Below are positions 7,098 through 13,771 of a stretch of DNA of 13,837 nt, piece after piece (position 1 is the stretch's first letter; each line of letters begins with the position of its first letter). The stretch is taken from NCBI GenBank assembly GCA_037147235.1, contig JBAWVO010000173.1, positions 1 through 13,837 of the forward strand, in the 5' to 3' direction. Under the pieces are notes generated by a model. It was not told where the DNA came from. It saw only the letters and a program-made list of their open reading frames with translations, and ran no database searches. A program made the translations under genes and the position numbers. The DNA comes from JANXQG01 sp037147235. GTDB taxonomy: Bacteria; Planctomycetota; Planctomycetia; Pirellulales; Thermoguttaceae.

Positions 7098-7256
7098 TTG
7101 TTTTGGCTCTTCCGGTTCTAGGTGCGGAAGTAGGGTGGGGAGAGTGAAACGAGCCCCACCAAAAGTGGACTGCAACGGAATTGGTGGGGCTCGCTGCGCT
7201 CTCCCCACCCTACAATTATTCCCGTTCTGCACACAGAACCGGAAGAGCCTTGTTTT
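7098..7256. mobile_element. Complete MITE-like inverted-repeat element with 7-bp direct repeats
   Basis: The 145-bp element (7105-7249) begins GGCTCTTCCGGTT and ends AACCGGAAGAGCC. The left arm 7105-7162 pairs with the right arm 7181-7249 around an 18-base loop. The inner 12 bp are perfectly complementary (7151-7162 with 7181-7192), and the right arm carries 11 extra bases (AATTATTCCCG). TTGTTTT directly abuts both ends (7098-7104 and 7250-7256), as expected of a target-site duplication. There is no credible coding capacity, so movement would need a transposase from elsewhere. It lies just before recO and forms most of its likely 5' leader; the copy at 1-50 is nearly identical to its left arm, inverted. 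Confidence 0.75.
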
Positions 7257-7284
7257 TTGTCTCCTGCTGCTGAATGCCCTACTA

Positions 7285-8040
7285 ATGTCTTCCGAGAAAG
7301 CCAGCGCCCTGGTTCTCCGCACGATCGATTTCAGCGAAACGAGCCTGGTTGTTTGGTTGTTCACGCGGGAATTCGGCAAGATCAGTGCCCTGGCCAAGGG
7401 TGCCCGAAGACTCAAAAATCCCTTCGAGTCTGCTCTTGACGTACTAACCCTTTGTCGAATAGTCTTCCTCCACAAATCGTCCGAGGCGCTCGACTTGGTG
7501 ACGGAAGCGAAACTTTTGCGGCGTTTCCGTCCCACGGGGCAGAACCTAGCCGGGCTTTATGCCGGCTACTACGTTGCCGAGTTGCTGGGCGATTTAACCG
7601 ACGAGAACGATCCACATCCCGAACTTTTCGATCTGGCAGACGAAACGCTCGCGGCACTGGCGGCAGGCGAGAAAGTCCCACGGCGGCTGGCTCGCTTTGA
7701 ACTCATTGCACTGCGGTTTTTGGGCCATGCGCCCGCATTGGGCCAATGTGCCGAGTGCGGAACGAAAATCGACTTGACGGGCCGGATTGCGTTCGGTGGG
7801 ATTCACGGCGGAGCACTCTGCCGAGGGTGCCGCCAGGGAAAGAGCGGTGTTGTTTCGGTCAGTGCGGGAGTGTTGCGAACAATGGCCCAACTGGCCGATT
7901 TAGAAGCTCAGGCCTGGCGGCGAATGGAAATCGACGCTCAGATACTGGGTGAATTGCGCGGCGTATTAAACCACTACTTCGTTAATCTCTTGGGTCGAAA
8001 ACCGAAGCTGTACGACTACCTCCACGAGTTTTGGAGATAG
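7285..8040 (+). CDS. recO: DNA repair protein RecO
   Basis: 251-residue recombination mediator. RecO binds single-stranded DNA and SSB and, with RecR, helps load RecA at gaps. The N-terminal OB-fold region (about 1-80) has the family pattern ALVLRTIDFSETSLVVWLFT and GKISALAKGARR (31-42). The helical middle is followed by a zinc-binding site C155-x2-C158 and C179-x2-C182 (CAEC, CRGC). The length is normal. The frame is open upstream to 7135, but that part is repeat-element sequence, so I take ATG 7285. No clear Shine-Dalgarno sequence precedes it, so translation may be weak or leaderless. The bamD-like gene begins 45 nt downstream, so co-transcription is likely. Confidence 0.92.
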   Translation: MSSEKASALVLRTIDFSETSLVVWLFTREFGKISALAKGARRLKNPFESALDVLTLCRIVFLHKSSEALDLVTEAKLLRRFRPTGQNLAGLYAGYYVAELLGDLTDENDPHPELFDLADETLAALAAGEKVPRRLARFELIALRFLGHAPALGQCAECGTKIDLTGRIAFGGIHGGALCRGCRQGKSGVVSVSAGVLRTMAQLADLEAQAWRRMEIDAQILGELRGVLNHYFVNLLGRKPKLYDYLHEFWR

Positions 8041-8051
8041 CTGGACAACTC

Positions 8052-8067
8052 GCGACACGAATGTCGC
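8052..8067. other. Short hairpin between recO and the bamD-like gene
   Basis: GCGACA and TGTCGC form a perfect 6-bp stem with loop CGAA, just before the ribosome-binding AAGGA (8073-8077) of the next gene. No T-run follows, so it is unlikely to terminate transcription. It may affect mRNA stability or translation of the downstream gene. Confidence 0.35.
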
Positions 8068-8085
8068 ACGACAAGGACGTCGCCT

Positions 8086-9582
8086 ATGCCACGAACAAAC
8101 CTCGGCAAAAACCTTCCCGGCTTGGCTTTGGCCGGACTGCTGGCCTATCTTGCCGGCTGCGTGCCACCGCCGCCCCCACCGGCCGCTGCGCGGGCCAACC
8201 TGCATAACTCCAAGGACGGCGAGGACGAAAACGACAATTGGCTCTGGAAGCGAGCCACCGGTCAGACAAAGAAGTTGGACAACGCCCCGATCCAGCGCGA
8301 GACCGCCGTGCCTCCCGCGGTTTATCCGCAAAACAACGCGACTGGGCCAGCTCCCTATGGCACGTCCGCAACGATGACCACGCGCTACGCCGACCCCAAT
8401 GTCGTGCCCGCCGGAGCCACTGCGGTTGCACCGGCAGGCAGTACAGCGGCAGGCACGGCAGCGGCTTCGCCGTATGAGGTGACCAACGCGCCTACAGGGC
8501 CTCCACCCGGCTATGCAGGTCCAGGTCCCTCGGTGCCGATGACGATCAGTCCCGTTTCTACCGTGCCGAAGAAGTCGGATGAAGACACCGAATGGGATAT
8601 ATCGCAACTGGCGCCGGACGTCACCTGGAAAAAGTTCAAGGATGCGATCGGCTGGGGCGCGGACCAGCGGCAGGCCCAAGAGGCCTACGACAAGGGCCTG
8701 GCACTGTTCAAGGCGAAGAACTACGACGAAGCGGCCAAGGAATTTTATGCAGCCACATGGCGTTGGCCCGACTCAACCCTGGAAGAAGACGCCATGTTTC
8801 TCATGGGAGAATCGTACTTTTTCGCAGACCACTACAGCCAAGCGCAAGACACGTTCTCGAATTTGCTCAAGAAGCACGACAACACGCGTTATCTGGACAC
8901 GGTCGTCGCCCGGTTGTTCGCGATTGGCACGTACTGGGAGCAACTCGATCTGAAATCGCACCATTGGCCGGTGACGCCCAACGCCACGGACAGAACGCAG
9001 CCCTGGTTCGACACGTTCGGCAACGCCTTGGCATGCTACAGTTCGGTATGGATGCACGATCCGACCGGTCCGCTGGCCGACGCGGCATTGATGCGCGTGG
9101 GCAACGCCCATTTCCGCCGGGGCGAATGGGAAGAAGCGTCCAATCACTACGGCATGTTGCGAAAGAACCATCCCAAGAGCAAGTATCAGAAAGACGCGCA
9201 CCTGTTCGAGCTGCAAGCGAAAATGCAGATCTACCAAGGCCCGAAGTACTCGGTCCTCGCATTAAAAGACGCCGAGGAAATTGCCGATCAGACGCTCAAG
9301 CAATTTCCCGGCCAGCTCGGCGAAGAGGAACGTCGCGTTCGTGATGCCCGCGCGGTCCTGTTCGAGCAGCGCGCCGAGCGCGAATGGGTGATGGCCCAGT
9401 ACTACGATAACAAGACGGAGTTCCGTGCCGCACGCGAGTACTACAAGGTACTCCTGGAAAAGTACTCGCGCTCCTCGTATGCTGAGCTGGCACGGAAGCG
9501 CATGCAGGAAATCAAGAACGAGCCGGACGAACCGCCCGATCGCTTTACCTGGCTGACGGGCCTCTTCGGCAAGGGAAAATAG
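8086..9582 (+). CDS. BamD-like outer-membrane assembly lipoprotein with TPR repeats
   Basis: 498-residue predicted lipoprotein. The signal peptide ends in a lipobox LAGC with the acylated Cys at 25. A Pro/Ala/Thr-rich, probably disordered stretch fills about 26-185. TPR-like helical pairs follow: 200-270 (YDKGLALFKAKNYDEAAKEF, then a PDS turn), 330-385 (NAHFRRGEWEEASNHY, then HPKSKY) and 440-477 (FRAAREYYKVLLEKYSRSSY). The repeat pattern and the AxYDKG...FxxxxYDEAAKxF signature match the BamD/YfiO family, which helps the BAM complex insert beta-barrel proteins. At twice the length of E. coli BamD (245) and with a long linker, the exact role is less sure; a CpoB/YbgF-type TPR protein is the alternative. 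AAGGA lies eight bases before the ATG, and the lptE-like gene follows after one base. Confidence 0.78.
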   Translation: MPRTNLGKNLPGLALAGLLAYLAGCVPPPPPPAAARANLHNSKDGEDENDNWLWKRATGQTKKLDNAPIQRETAVPPAVYPQNNATGPAPYGTSATMTTRYADPNVVPAGATAVAPAGSTAAGTAAASPYEVTNAPTGPPPGYAGPGPSVPMTISPVSTVPKKSDEDTEWDISQLAPDVTWKKFKDAIGWGADQRQAQEAYDKGLALFKAKNYDEAAKEFYAATWRWPDSTLEEDAMFLMGESYFFADHYSQAQDTFSNLLKKHDNTRYLDTVVARLFAIGTYWEQLDLKSHHWPVTPNATDRTQPWFDTFGNALACYSSVWMHDPTGPLADAALMRVGNAHFRRGEWEEASNHYGMLRKNHPKSKYQKDAHLFELQAKMQIYQGPKYSVLALKDAEEIADQTLKQFPGQLGEEERRVRDARAVLFEQRAEREWVMAQYYDNKTEFRAAREYYKVLLEKYSRSSYAELARKRMQEIKNEPDEPPDRFTWLTGLFGKGK

Positions 9583-9583
9583 C

Positions 9584-10159
9584 GTGCATTGGAATTGCGC
9601 CGGTTGGCTTCATCGAATCGGACTTTCGGCGCGGCCGTTTGGCGCGGCGACCGTCGCACTGCTGCTGGCGTCGCTGGCCGGCTGCCTGGGCATGAACTAC
9701 CAATTCGGCGCCAGAACGCTCTTTTCCGCAGACATCGAGACGGTTTATGTGCCGGTATTCGATTCCAGTAGTTTCCGCCGCGAGTTGGGCGAGGAGTTGA
9801 CCGAGGCGGTCGTCAAGGAAATCGAACGACGATCCCATTACAAGGTCGTTGCTTCACCGTCCGCTGACACGATTCTCACGGGCAAGATCACCAGCGACTC
9901 AAAGCACCTGCTCTTCCAATCCATGCAAGGCGATCCTCGCGAGATGGAAGTAGGCTTGCAGGTGCAGGTCAGTTGGGTCGATCAACGCGGCTCCCCGATC
10001 CGCGAGATCCCCGCGGTGCCCGTTCCCAGTGCGGCCGTGAATGTCAGCGCAGCCAGCAGCGTGGTGCCCGAGGTTGGCCAGTCGATCGCGACGAGCCACC
10101 AACGGGCCATCCAGCGTCTTGCGGAGCAGATTGTTTCGCTGATGGAAAAGCCGTGGTGA
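9584..10159 (+). CDS. LptE-like lipopolysaccharide-assembly lipoprotein
   Basis: 191-residue predicted lipoprotein, nearly the same length as E. coli LptE (193). A signal peptide ends in LAGC with the acylated Cys at 34, followed by MNYQFGARTLF, a run like the family Y-x-F start. Then come VYVPVFDSSSFRRELGEELTEAV (extended strand then helix), KVVASPSADTILTGKI (the family AD-x-x-L-x-G-x-I motif), alternating strands and a C-terminal helix. LptE plugs the LptD barrel that places lipopolysaccharide in the outer leaflet. No LptD gene is in the window. The start is GTG at 9584, one base after the preceding stop codon, with AAGGGA (9571-9576) at good spacing; no ATG gives a complete signal peptide. 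Tight coupling to the bamD-like gene supports an envelope-assembly unit. Confidence 0.75.
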   Translation: MHWNCAGWLHRIGLSARPFGAATVALLLASLAGCLGMNYQFGARTLFSADIETVYVPVFDSSSFRRELGEELTEAVVKEIERRSHYKVVASPSADTILTGKITSDSKHLLFQSMQGDPREMEVGLQVQVSWVDQRGSPIREIPAVPVPSAAVNVSAASSVVPEVGQSIATSHQRAIQRLAEQIVSLMEKPW

Positions 10160-10169
10160 AGAATAACTC

Positions 10170-10226
10170 AAGGCTCAAGGTTCAAGGTACAAGGTTCAAT
10201 GAATAAAGGTACAAGGTACAAGGTCA
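10170..10226. repeat. 7-bp-unit tandem array (AAGGTAC-like), left arm of an inverted repeat
   Basis: Units AAGGCTC, AAGGTTC, AAGGTAC, AAGGTTC (10170-10197) are followed after an interruption by AAGGTAC, AAGGTAC, AAGGTCA (10206-10226). TTCAAGGTACAAGGTTCAAT (10181-10200) is repeated in reverse complement at 10454-10474 with one inserted T, making this the left arm of an inverted repeat. It starts 11 bases after the lptE-like stop codon. Confidence 0.8.
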
Positions 10227-10252
10227 ATGTACGTTAATGAAAAATATCGATA

Positions 10253-10480
10253 CATTCCACATTGAACCTTGAACATTGCTGACACTATCGGATTCTATGT
10301 GTTGGCCTGTTATTACGAGGTTTCTTGGCCAGACCGCCGCATGCAACCGTCTCAGACTACCCGCTCTTCCGTTAAATTGGGCTGACTACGAAGAACCGGT
10401 ATCCAATTTTGCCTCAATTTGGTCAACACATAGAAAAAGTTAGTGTCAGGAACATTGAACCTTGTACCTTTGAACATTTC
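10253..10480. repeat. Right side of the 7-bp-unit inverted repeat, split by a later insertion
   Basis: TTCCACATTGAACCTTGAACATTG (its key part is ATTGAACCTTGAACATTG, 10261-10278) continues after the insertion at 10450 with GAACATTGAACCTTGTACCT. Removing 10279-10449 and one copy of the 8-bp repeat restores a continuous reverse-complement run of AAGGTTC/AAGGTAC-type units. The right arm ends about eight bases before the folP ATG, so this repeat forms the folP leader. Confidence 0.65.
10271..10457. mobile_element. 171-bp MITE-like insertion with terminal inverted repeats and 8-bp target duplication
   Basis: The element at 10279-10449 begins CTGACACTA and ends TAGTGTCAG. Its terminal inverted repeats, about 29 bp (10279-10307 and 10421-10449), match at 24 of 29 positions and share TTCTATGTGTTG. 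GAACATTG directly flanks both ends (10271-10278 and 10450-10457), a perfect 8-bp target duplication. No open frame resembles a transposase. CTGA ends with 8-9 bp duplications are seen in some IS4-related groups (IS10, IS50), so mobilisation by such a transposase is possible but inferred. It sits inside an older repeat and, with it, fills the gap between the lptE-like gene and folP. Confidence 0.82.
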
Positions 10481-10482
10481 CT

Positions 10483-11379
10483 ATGCTTTCCTCCCTTCCC
10501 TGGCGATTGCGGACCAAAACCCTGGCTGCGGGGCGCATTCCGCTCCTCATGGGCGTGGTGAACGTGACGCCCGACAGTTTCTCGGACGGCGGGCGATTTT
10601 TCGAGCCTGCGGCGGCGGTTGAGCATGGTCTCCGACTGGCGGCCGAGGGTGCGGATCTGCTGGATGTCGGCGGCCAAAGCACACGGCCCGGGGCTATGCC
10701 GATCACGGCGGAGGAAGAACTCCGCCGCGTGTTGCCGGTGATTATCGCCTTGCGCAAGCAAACGGACCTTCCGCTTTCGATCGACACCTCCAGCGCGAAG
10801 GTGGCCGCCGAGTGCCTTGCTGCCGGGGTGGAAGTCGTCAACGACGTCACTGCGCTGACCTCCGATGACCGTCTCTTGGCCTTGGCTGCTGAGAGCGGTT
10901 GCGGCGTCTGCGCCATGCATATCCAAGGCACGCCGCAGACGATGCAGATTGATCCACGGTACGGTGATGTTGTCGAGGACGTGTTCGCCTGGCTGGCCGC
11001 TCGTCGCGATGCCCTACTAACCGCCGGGATTGCCCAGGACCGCATTGCGATGGACCCGGGGATCGGCTTCGGCAAGACGGCTGCGCACAACCTAGCAATT
11101 TTGAACCATCTGTCTCGCTATCGTGCCCTGGAATGTCCTCTGCTCATCGGCATCTCGCGGAAGGCATTCCTCGGTCATCTGATCGGCGACCCGGCGGCCG
11201 ACCGCACCGCCGGCACGATCGGGGCCGCATTGGCCGCTGCACGGCAGGGGGTTGAGATTTTGCGCGTGCATGACGTTGCCGCGGTGAGGCAGGCTTTGGT
11301 TGTTTTTGACGCGGTGGGCGGGTTTGCGGCCGAACCGACGTTGACATCTACCCGCATTCTAGGGATACTTGCGCCATGA
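10483..11379 (+). CDS. folP: Dihydropteroate synthase
   Basis: 298-residue TIM-barrel enzyme that joins p-aminobenzoate to 6-hydroxymethyl-dihydropterin pyrophosphate in folate synthesis; it is the usual target of sulfonamides. Signatures are MGVVNVTPDSFSDGG (23-37), DVGGQSTRPGA (61-71), the IDTSSAKVA loop (100-108), NDVTA (120-124), MHIQGTPQTMQ (145-155), DPGIGFGKTAAHN (191-203), GISRKAFLG (223-231) and RVHDV (261-265). GGQSTRPG replaces the more common GGESTRPG. The length is slightly above the usual 260-285. The ATG at 10483 lacks a clear Shine-Dalgarno sequence, and the upstream sequence is repeat-derived. The stop overlaps the proA start by 4 nt (ATGA), so the two are probably translationally coupled. 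Confidence 0.94.
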   Translation: MLSSLPWRLRTKTLAAGRIPLLMGVVNVTPDSFSDGGRFFEPAAAVEHGLRLAAEGADLLDVGGQSTRPGAMPITAEEELRRVLPVIIALRKQTDLPLSIDTSSAKVAAECLAAGVEVVNDVTALTSDDRLLALAAESGCGVCAMHIQGTPQTMQIDPRYGDVVEDVFAWLAARRDALLTAGIAQDRIAMDPGIGFGKTAAHNLAILNHLSRYRALECPLLIGISRKAFLGHLIGDPAADRTAGTIGAALAAARQGVEILRVHDVAAVRQALVVFDAVGGFAAEPTLTSTRILGILAP

Positions 11380-12635
11380 ACGATCTACATGCGTACTGCC
11401 TGGAAATAGCGACCCGTGCCAAAAGCGCATCCGCCGATCTGGCGAGGGTCACCGGGGCGCAGAAACAGGCTTGGTTACGGGCGTCGAGCAAGCGGCTCGT
11501 CGAGCTTACCCCCGCGCTGATTGAAGCCAACCAGTTCGACCTGGACGCCGCTACGGGTTTCAGCCTGACCGACGCCGCCGTGGATCGCCTCCGCTTGACC
11601 CCGTCGCGGATTCAAGCCATGGCCACCGCCTTGGAAGAAATCGCCATGCTGCCGGAGCCTGTCGGCGAAATCATCTCGTCGTCCATTCGGCCCAACGGCC
11701 TGGAGGTGCAGAAAGTTCGCGTCCCCTTGGGCGTGGTCTTCTTCATCTACGAATCGCGGCCGAACGTGACCTCCGACGCGGCGGCAATCTGCGTCAAGAG
11801 CGGCAACGCCGTCATCCTTCGCGGCGGCAAAGAAGCGGTCCACTCGAATCGCGCGATCGTTGACCTTTTGTCCGCCGTTGCCGTTGAGGCCGGGCTGCCG
11901 GCCGACGCCGTGCAACTGGTCGCCACGACCGATCGTGCCGCCGTGGGCGAACTGCTTCGCATGCCCGAACTGATCAATGTGGCCATTCCTCGCGGCGGAG
12001 AAAGTCTCATCCGCCGCGTGAGCGAAGAAGCCCGCATGCCGGTCATCAAGCATTTTGCCGGCAACTGTCATGTTTACATCGATCGCACGGCCGATCCCGA
12101 GATGGCCGAGCGGCTGACGGTGAACTCGAAATGCCAGCGGCTGGGCGTGTGCAACACGGCCGAGTCGCTGCTGGTCCACGCCGACGCGGCCGCGGTGCTG
12201 CTGCCGCGAATCGGCAAGGCCCTCAGAGAACATGGCATCGAGATCCGCGGTGACGCCCGCACCCTTGAACTTTTGCCCGCAGCCAAGCTTGCAACCGAGC
12301 AGGATTACTTCACCGAATACCTTGGCCCGGTGATTTCCGTGAAGGTGGTTGCGTCGCTGGACGAGGCGATTCGCCATATCAATCACTATAGCTCTCAACA
12401 TACCGAGACGATCGTCACGCGCGATCTCGATGCGGCTCGGCAGTTCGCCGCCCGAGTCGATAGCTCGGCCGTGATGATCAACGCCAGCACGCGATTCAAC
12501 GACGGCGGCGAATTTGGCCTGGGCGCGGAAATCGGTATCAGCACCGACAAATTCCACGCCCGCGGCCCCTGCGGATTAAACGAATTAACCAGCTATAAAT
12601 ATGTGGTTTACGGGAACGGCCAGATACGCACATAA
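11376..12635 (+). CDS. proA: Gamma-glutamyl phosphate reductase
   Basis: 419-residue cytoplasmic enzyme of the aldehyde dehydrogenase superfamily; it reduces L-glutamyl 5-phosphate with NADPH to glutamate 5-semialdehyde, the second step of proline synthesis. The cofactor-binding part includes GVVFFIYESRPNVTSDAA and KSGNAVILRGGKEAVHSN. HFAGNCHVYID precedes the catalytic Cys259 in KCQRLGVCNTAESLL. ASTRFNDGGEFGLGAEIGIS and RGPCGLNELTSYKYVVYGNG are the expected C-terminal blocks. The length is normal. No proB (glutamate 5-kinase) is in the window; the gene instead overlaps folP by 4 nt. Its last 12 codons and stop are followed at once by a second in-frame copy of the same peptide. Confidence 0.95.
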   Translation: MNDLHAYCLEIATRAKSASADLARVTGAQKQAWLRASSKRLVELTPALIEANQFDLDAATGFSLTDAAVDRLRLTPSRIQAMATALEEIAMLPEPVGEIISSSIRPNGLEVQKVRVPLGVVFFIYESRPNVTSDAAAICVKSGNAVILRGGKEAVHSNRAIVDLLSAVAVEAGLPADAVQLVATTDRAAVGELLRMPELINVAIPRGGESLIRRVSEEARMPVIKHFAGNCHVYIDRTADPEMAERLTVNSKCQRLGVCNTAESLLVHADAAAVLLPRIGKALREHGIEIRGDARTLELLPAAKLATEQDYFTEYLGPVISVKVVASLDEAIRHINHYSSQHTETIVTRDLDAARQFAARVDSSAVMINASTRFNDGGEFGLGAEIGISTDKFHARGPCGLNELTSYKYVVYGNGQIRT

Positions 12636-12674
12636 AAATATGTTGTCTATGGGAACGGCCAGATACGCACGTAG
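12597..12674 (+). repeat. 39-bp in-frame tandem duplication of the proA 3' end
   Basis: Copy 1 (12597-12635) is the true end of proA and encodes KYVVYGNGQIRT plus TAA. Copy 2 (12636-12674) follows without a gap in the same frame and encodes the identical 12 residues plus TAG. The copies differ at five bases, all third codon positions: GTG/GTT, GTT/GTC, TAC/TAT, ACA/ACG and TAA/TAG. Copy 2 has no start codon or ribosome-binding site for this frame and would be translated only by read-through of TAA. The fliM ribosome-binding site AAGGGA (12680-12685) follows. Confidence 0.92.
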
Positions 12675-12692
12675 GCCCCAAGGGATAGAACC

Positions 12693-13709
12693 ATGTCAAC
12701 CGAAGTCCTCTCGCAACTGGAAGTCGAAAGCCTGCTCAGCGCGATGGGCAGCGAAGAAATGCCGGCCTTCGAGCCACCTGCCAGATCTCCCCAGCCCATA
12801 AGCCGCGAGAAGGTTGCCCCCTACGACTTCAAGCGTCCGGAACGCGTCGGCAAAGAGCAGATGCGGGCTTTGCAGACGCTCCACGAGGGTTTTGGCCGCA
12901 ACTTCGGCGCCGCGCTGTCGGCCTTGTTGCGGAGTATCGTCGAGGTCAAGCTCACCAGCGTCGACCAATTGACCTATAGCGAGTTCGTCTTCAGTCTGGA
13001 AAACCCCAGTTGCTTCAACCTGCTCAAGGCAGAACCGCTGGAAGGCAACCTGATTCTCGACATTAACCCGTCGATTCTCTATCCCATCATCGATCGGCTG
13101 TTGGGCGGTGGGCGCGAGATGGGCGCATTGGCTCGGCGTCCGCTCACCGAAATCGAACTGCGGCTGGTTTCGCGAATCACCGGCCTGTTTCTTGAAGAGT
13201 TGCGGCACGCCTGGGAAAATGTGCTCGACCTGAAGCTGGCGGTTCTCCAAGTGGAGAGCAATCCGCAGCTCGTGCAGATTGTGCCGCCCAACGAAGTCGT
13301 GGTGGTGATCAGCTTCGAGTTGATGATCGGCGACCTCCGCGGCATGATGAATCTTTGCATTCCCTACAACTCGATCGAGCGGATCGGTGGCAAGCTATCC
13401 GCCAACAACTGGGTATCCTATGGCCGCAAGAACGCCACGAAAGAGACGATCCAGCAGATCAGCGAAACCATTTGCAGTTCGCCCGTCGGCGTTCAGGTCC
13501 GGCTGGCTCGGACCAAGATCGGTACCGGCGAGCTGATGAGTCTCCGCGTCGGCGACATCATCACGACGCAGAAGGACGTCCGTCAGCCGGTGATCGTTGC
13601 CGTCGAGGGCGTGCCCAAGTTCCGCGCCAAGCTGGGTGCCTTCAAGGGCCACAAGGCAATCCTGATCGAGAGCTTGATCGCAAACCCAGTCGACGCGCTG
13701 GGGGAGTAG
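12693..13709 (+). CDS. fliM: Flagellar motor switch protein FliM
   Basis: 338-residue component of the cytoplasmic C-ring that controls flagellar rotation direction and torque with FliG and FliN. The N-terminal LSQLEVESLLSAMG (6-19) matches the CheY-P-binding motif, followed by a linker and YDFKRPERVGKEQMRAL (44-60), the start of the CheC-like middle domain. That domain carries YPIIDRLLGGG (130-140), LTEIELRLVSRI (151-162) and IPYNSIERIG (223-232). The C-terminal SpoA domain (about 262-327) contains LRVGDIITT (284-292) and FRAKLG (310-315). AAGGGA lies seven bases before the ATG. No other flagellar gene is visible; fliN commonly follows fliM and may lie beyond the window. Confidence 0.95.
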   Translation: MSTEVLSQLEVESLLSAMGSEEMPAFEPPARSPQPISREKVAPYDFKRPERVGKEQMRALQTLHEGFGRNFGAALSALLRSIVEVKLTSVDQLTYSEFVFSLENPSCFNLLKAEPLEGNLILDINPSILYPIIDRLLGGGREMGALARRPLTEIELRLVSRITGLFLEELRHAWENVLDLKLAVLQVESNPQLVQIVPPNEVVVVISFELMIGDLRGMMNLCIPYNSIERIGGKLSANNWVSYGRKNATKETIQQISETICSSPVGVQVRLARTKIGTGELMSLRVGDIITTQKDVRQPVIVAVEGVPKFRAKLGAFKGHKAILIESLIANPVDALGE

Positions 13710-13751
13710 GGTATGGATTTCCCCGTCCCGTAGTTGGACGAATGAGAATAG

Positions 13752-13771
13752 CCCAGCGATTTATCGCTGGG
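13752..13771 (+). terminator. Hairpin downstream of fliM
   Basis: CCCAGCGA and TCGCTGGG form a perfect 8-bp stem with loop TTTA, 42 bases after the fliM stop codon. The downstream sequence is TTGGAAAAG, with only two T residues, so as an intrinsic terminator it is weak. It could instead be a REP-like dispersed palindrome; only one copy occurs here. Confidence 0.45.

Noticed and set aside
7105..7249. Riboswitch or T-box leader of recO
   Set aside because: The fold is a simple near-perfect hairpin with terminal repeats and flanking direct repeats, and related arms occur at other sites, so a mobile repeat explains it better.
7135..7284. 50-residue N-terminal extension of RecO
   Set aside because: The extra residues are encoded by the inverted-repeat element and its flank, and RecO similarity starts just after ATG 7285.
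8592..9344. 250-codon + strand frame inside the bamD-like gene
   Set aside because: It is out of frame with a lipoprotein gene that has a clear lipobox, TPR pattern and ribosome-binding site; the alternative product is Arg/Gly-rich and unlike any family.
10170..10226. Iteron-type replication origin
   Set aside because: The 7-bp units are an arm of an inverted repeat, do not resemble DnaA boxes, and no replication gene is nearby.
11475..12557. 360-codon open frame on the minus strand
   Set aside because: It lies wholly antisense to proA, whose family motifs and catalytic Cys are clear. The frame is a by-product of GC-rich codon use, and its translation shows no recognisable domain.
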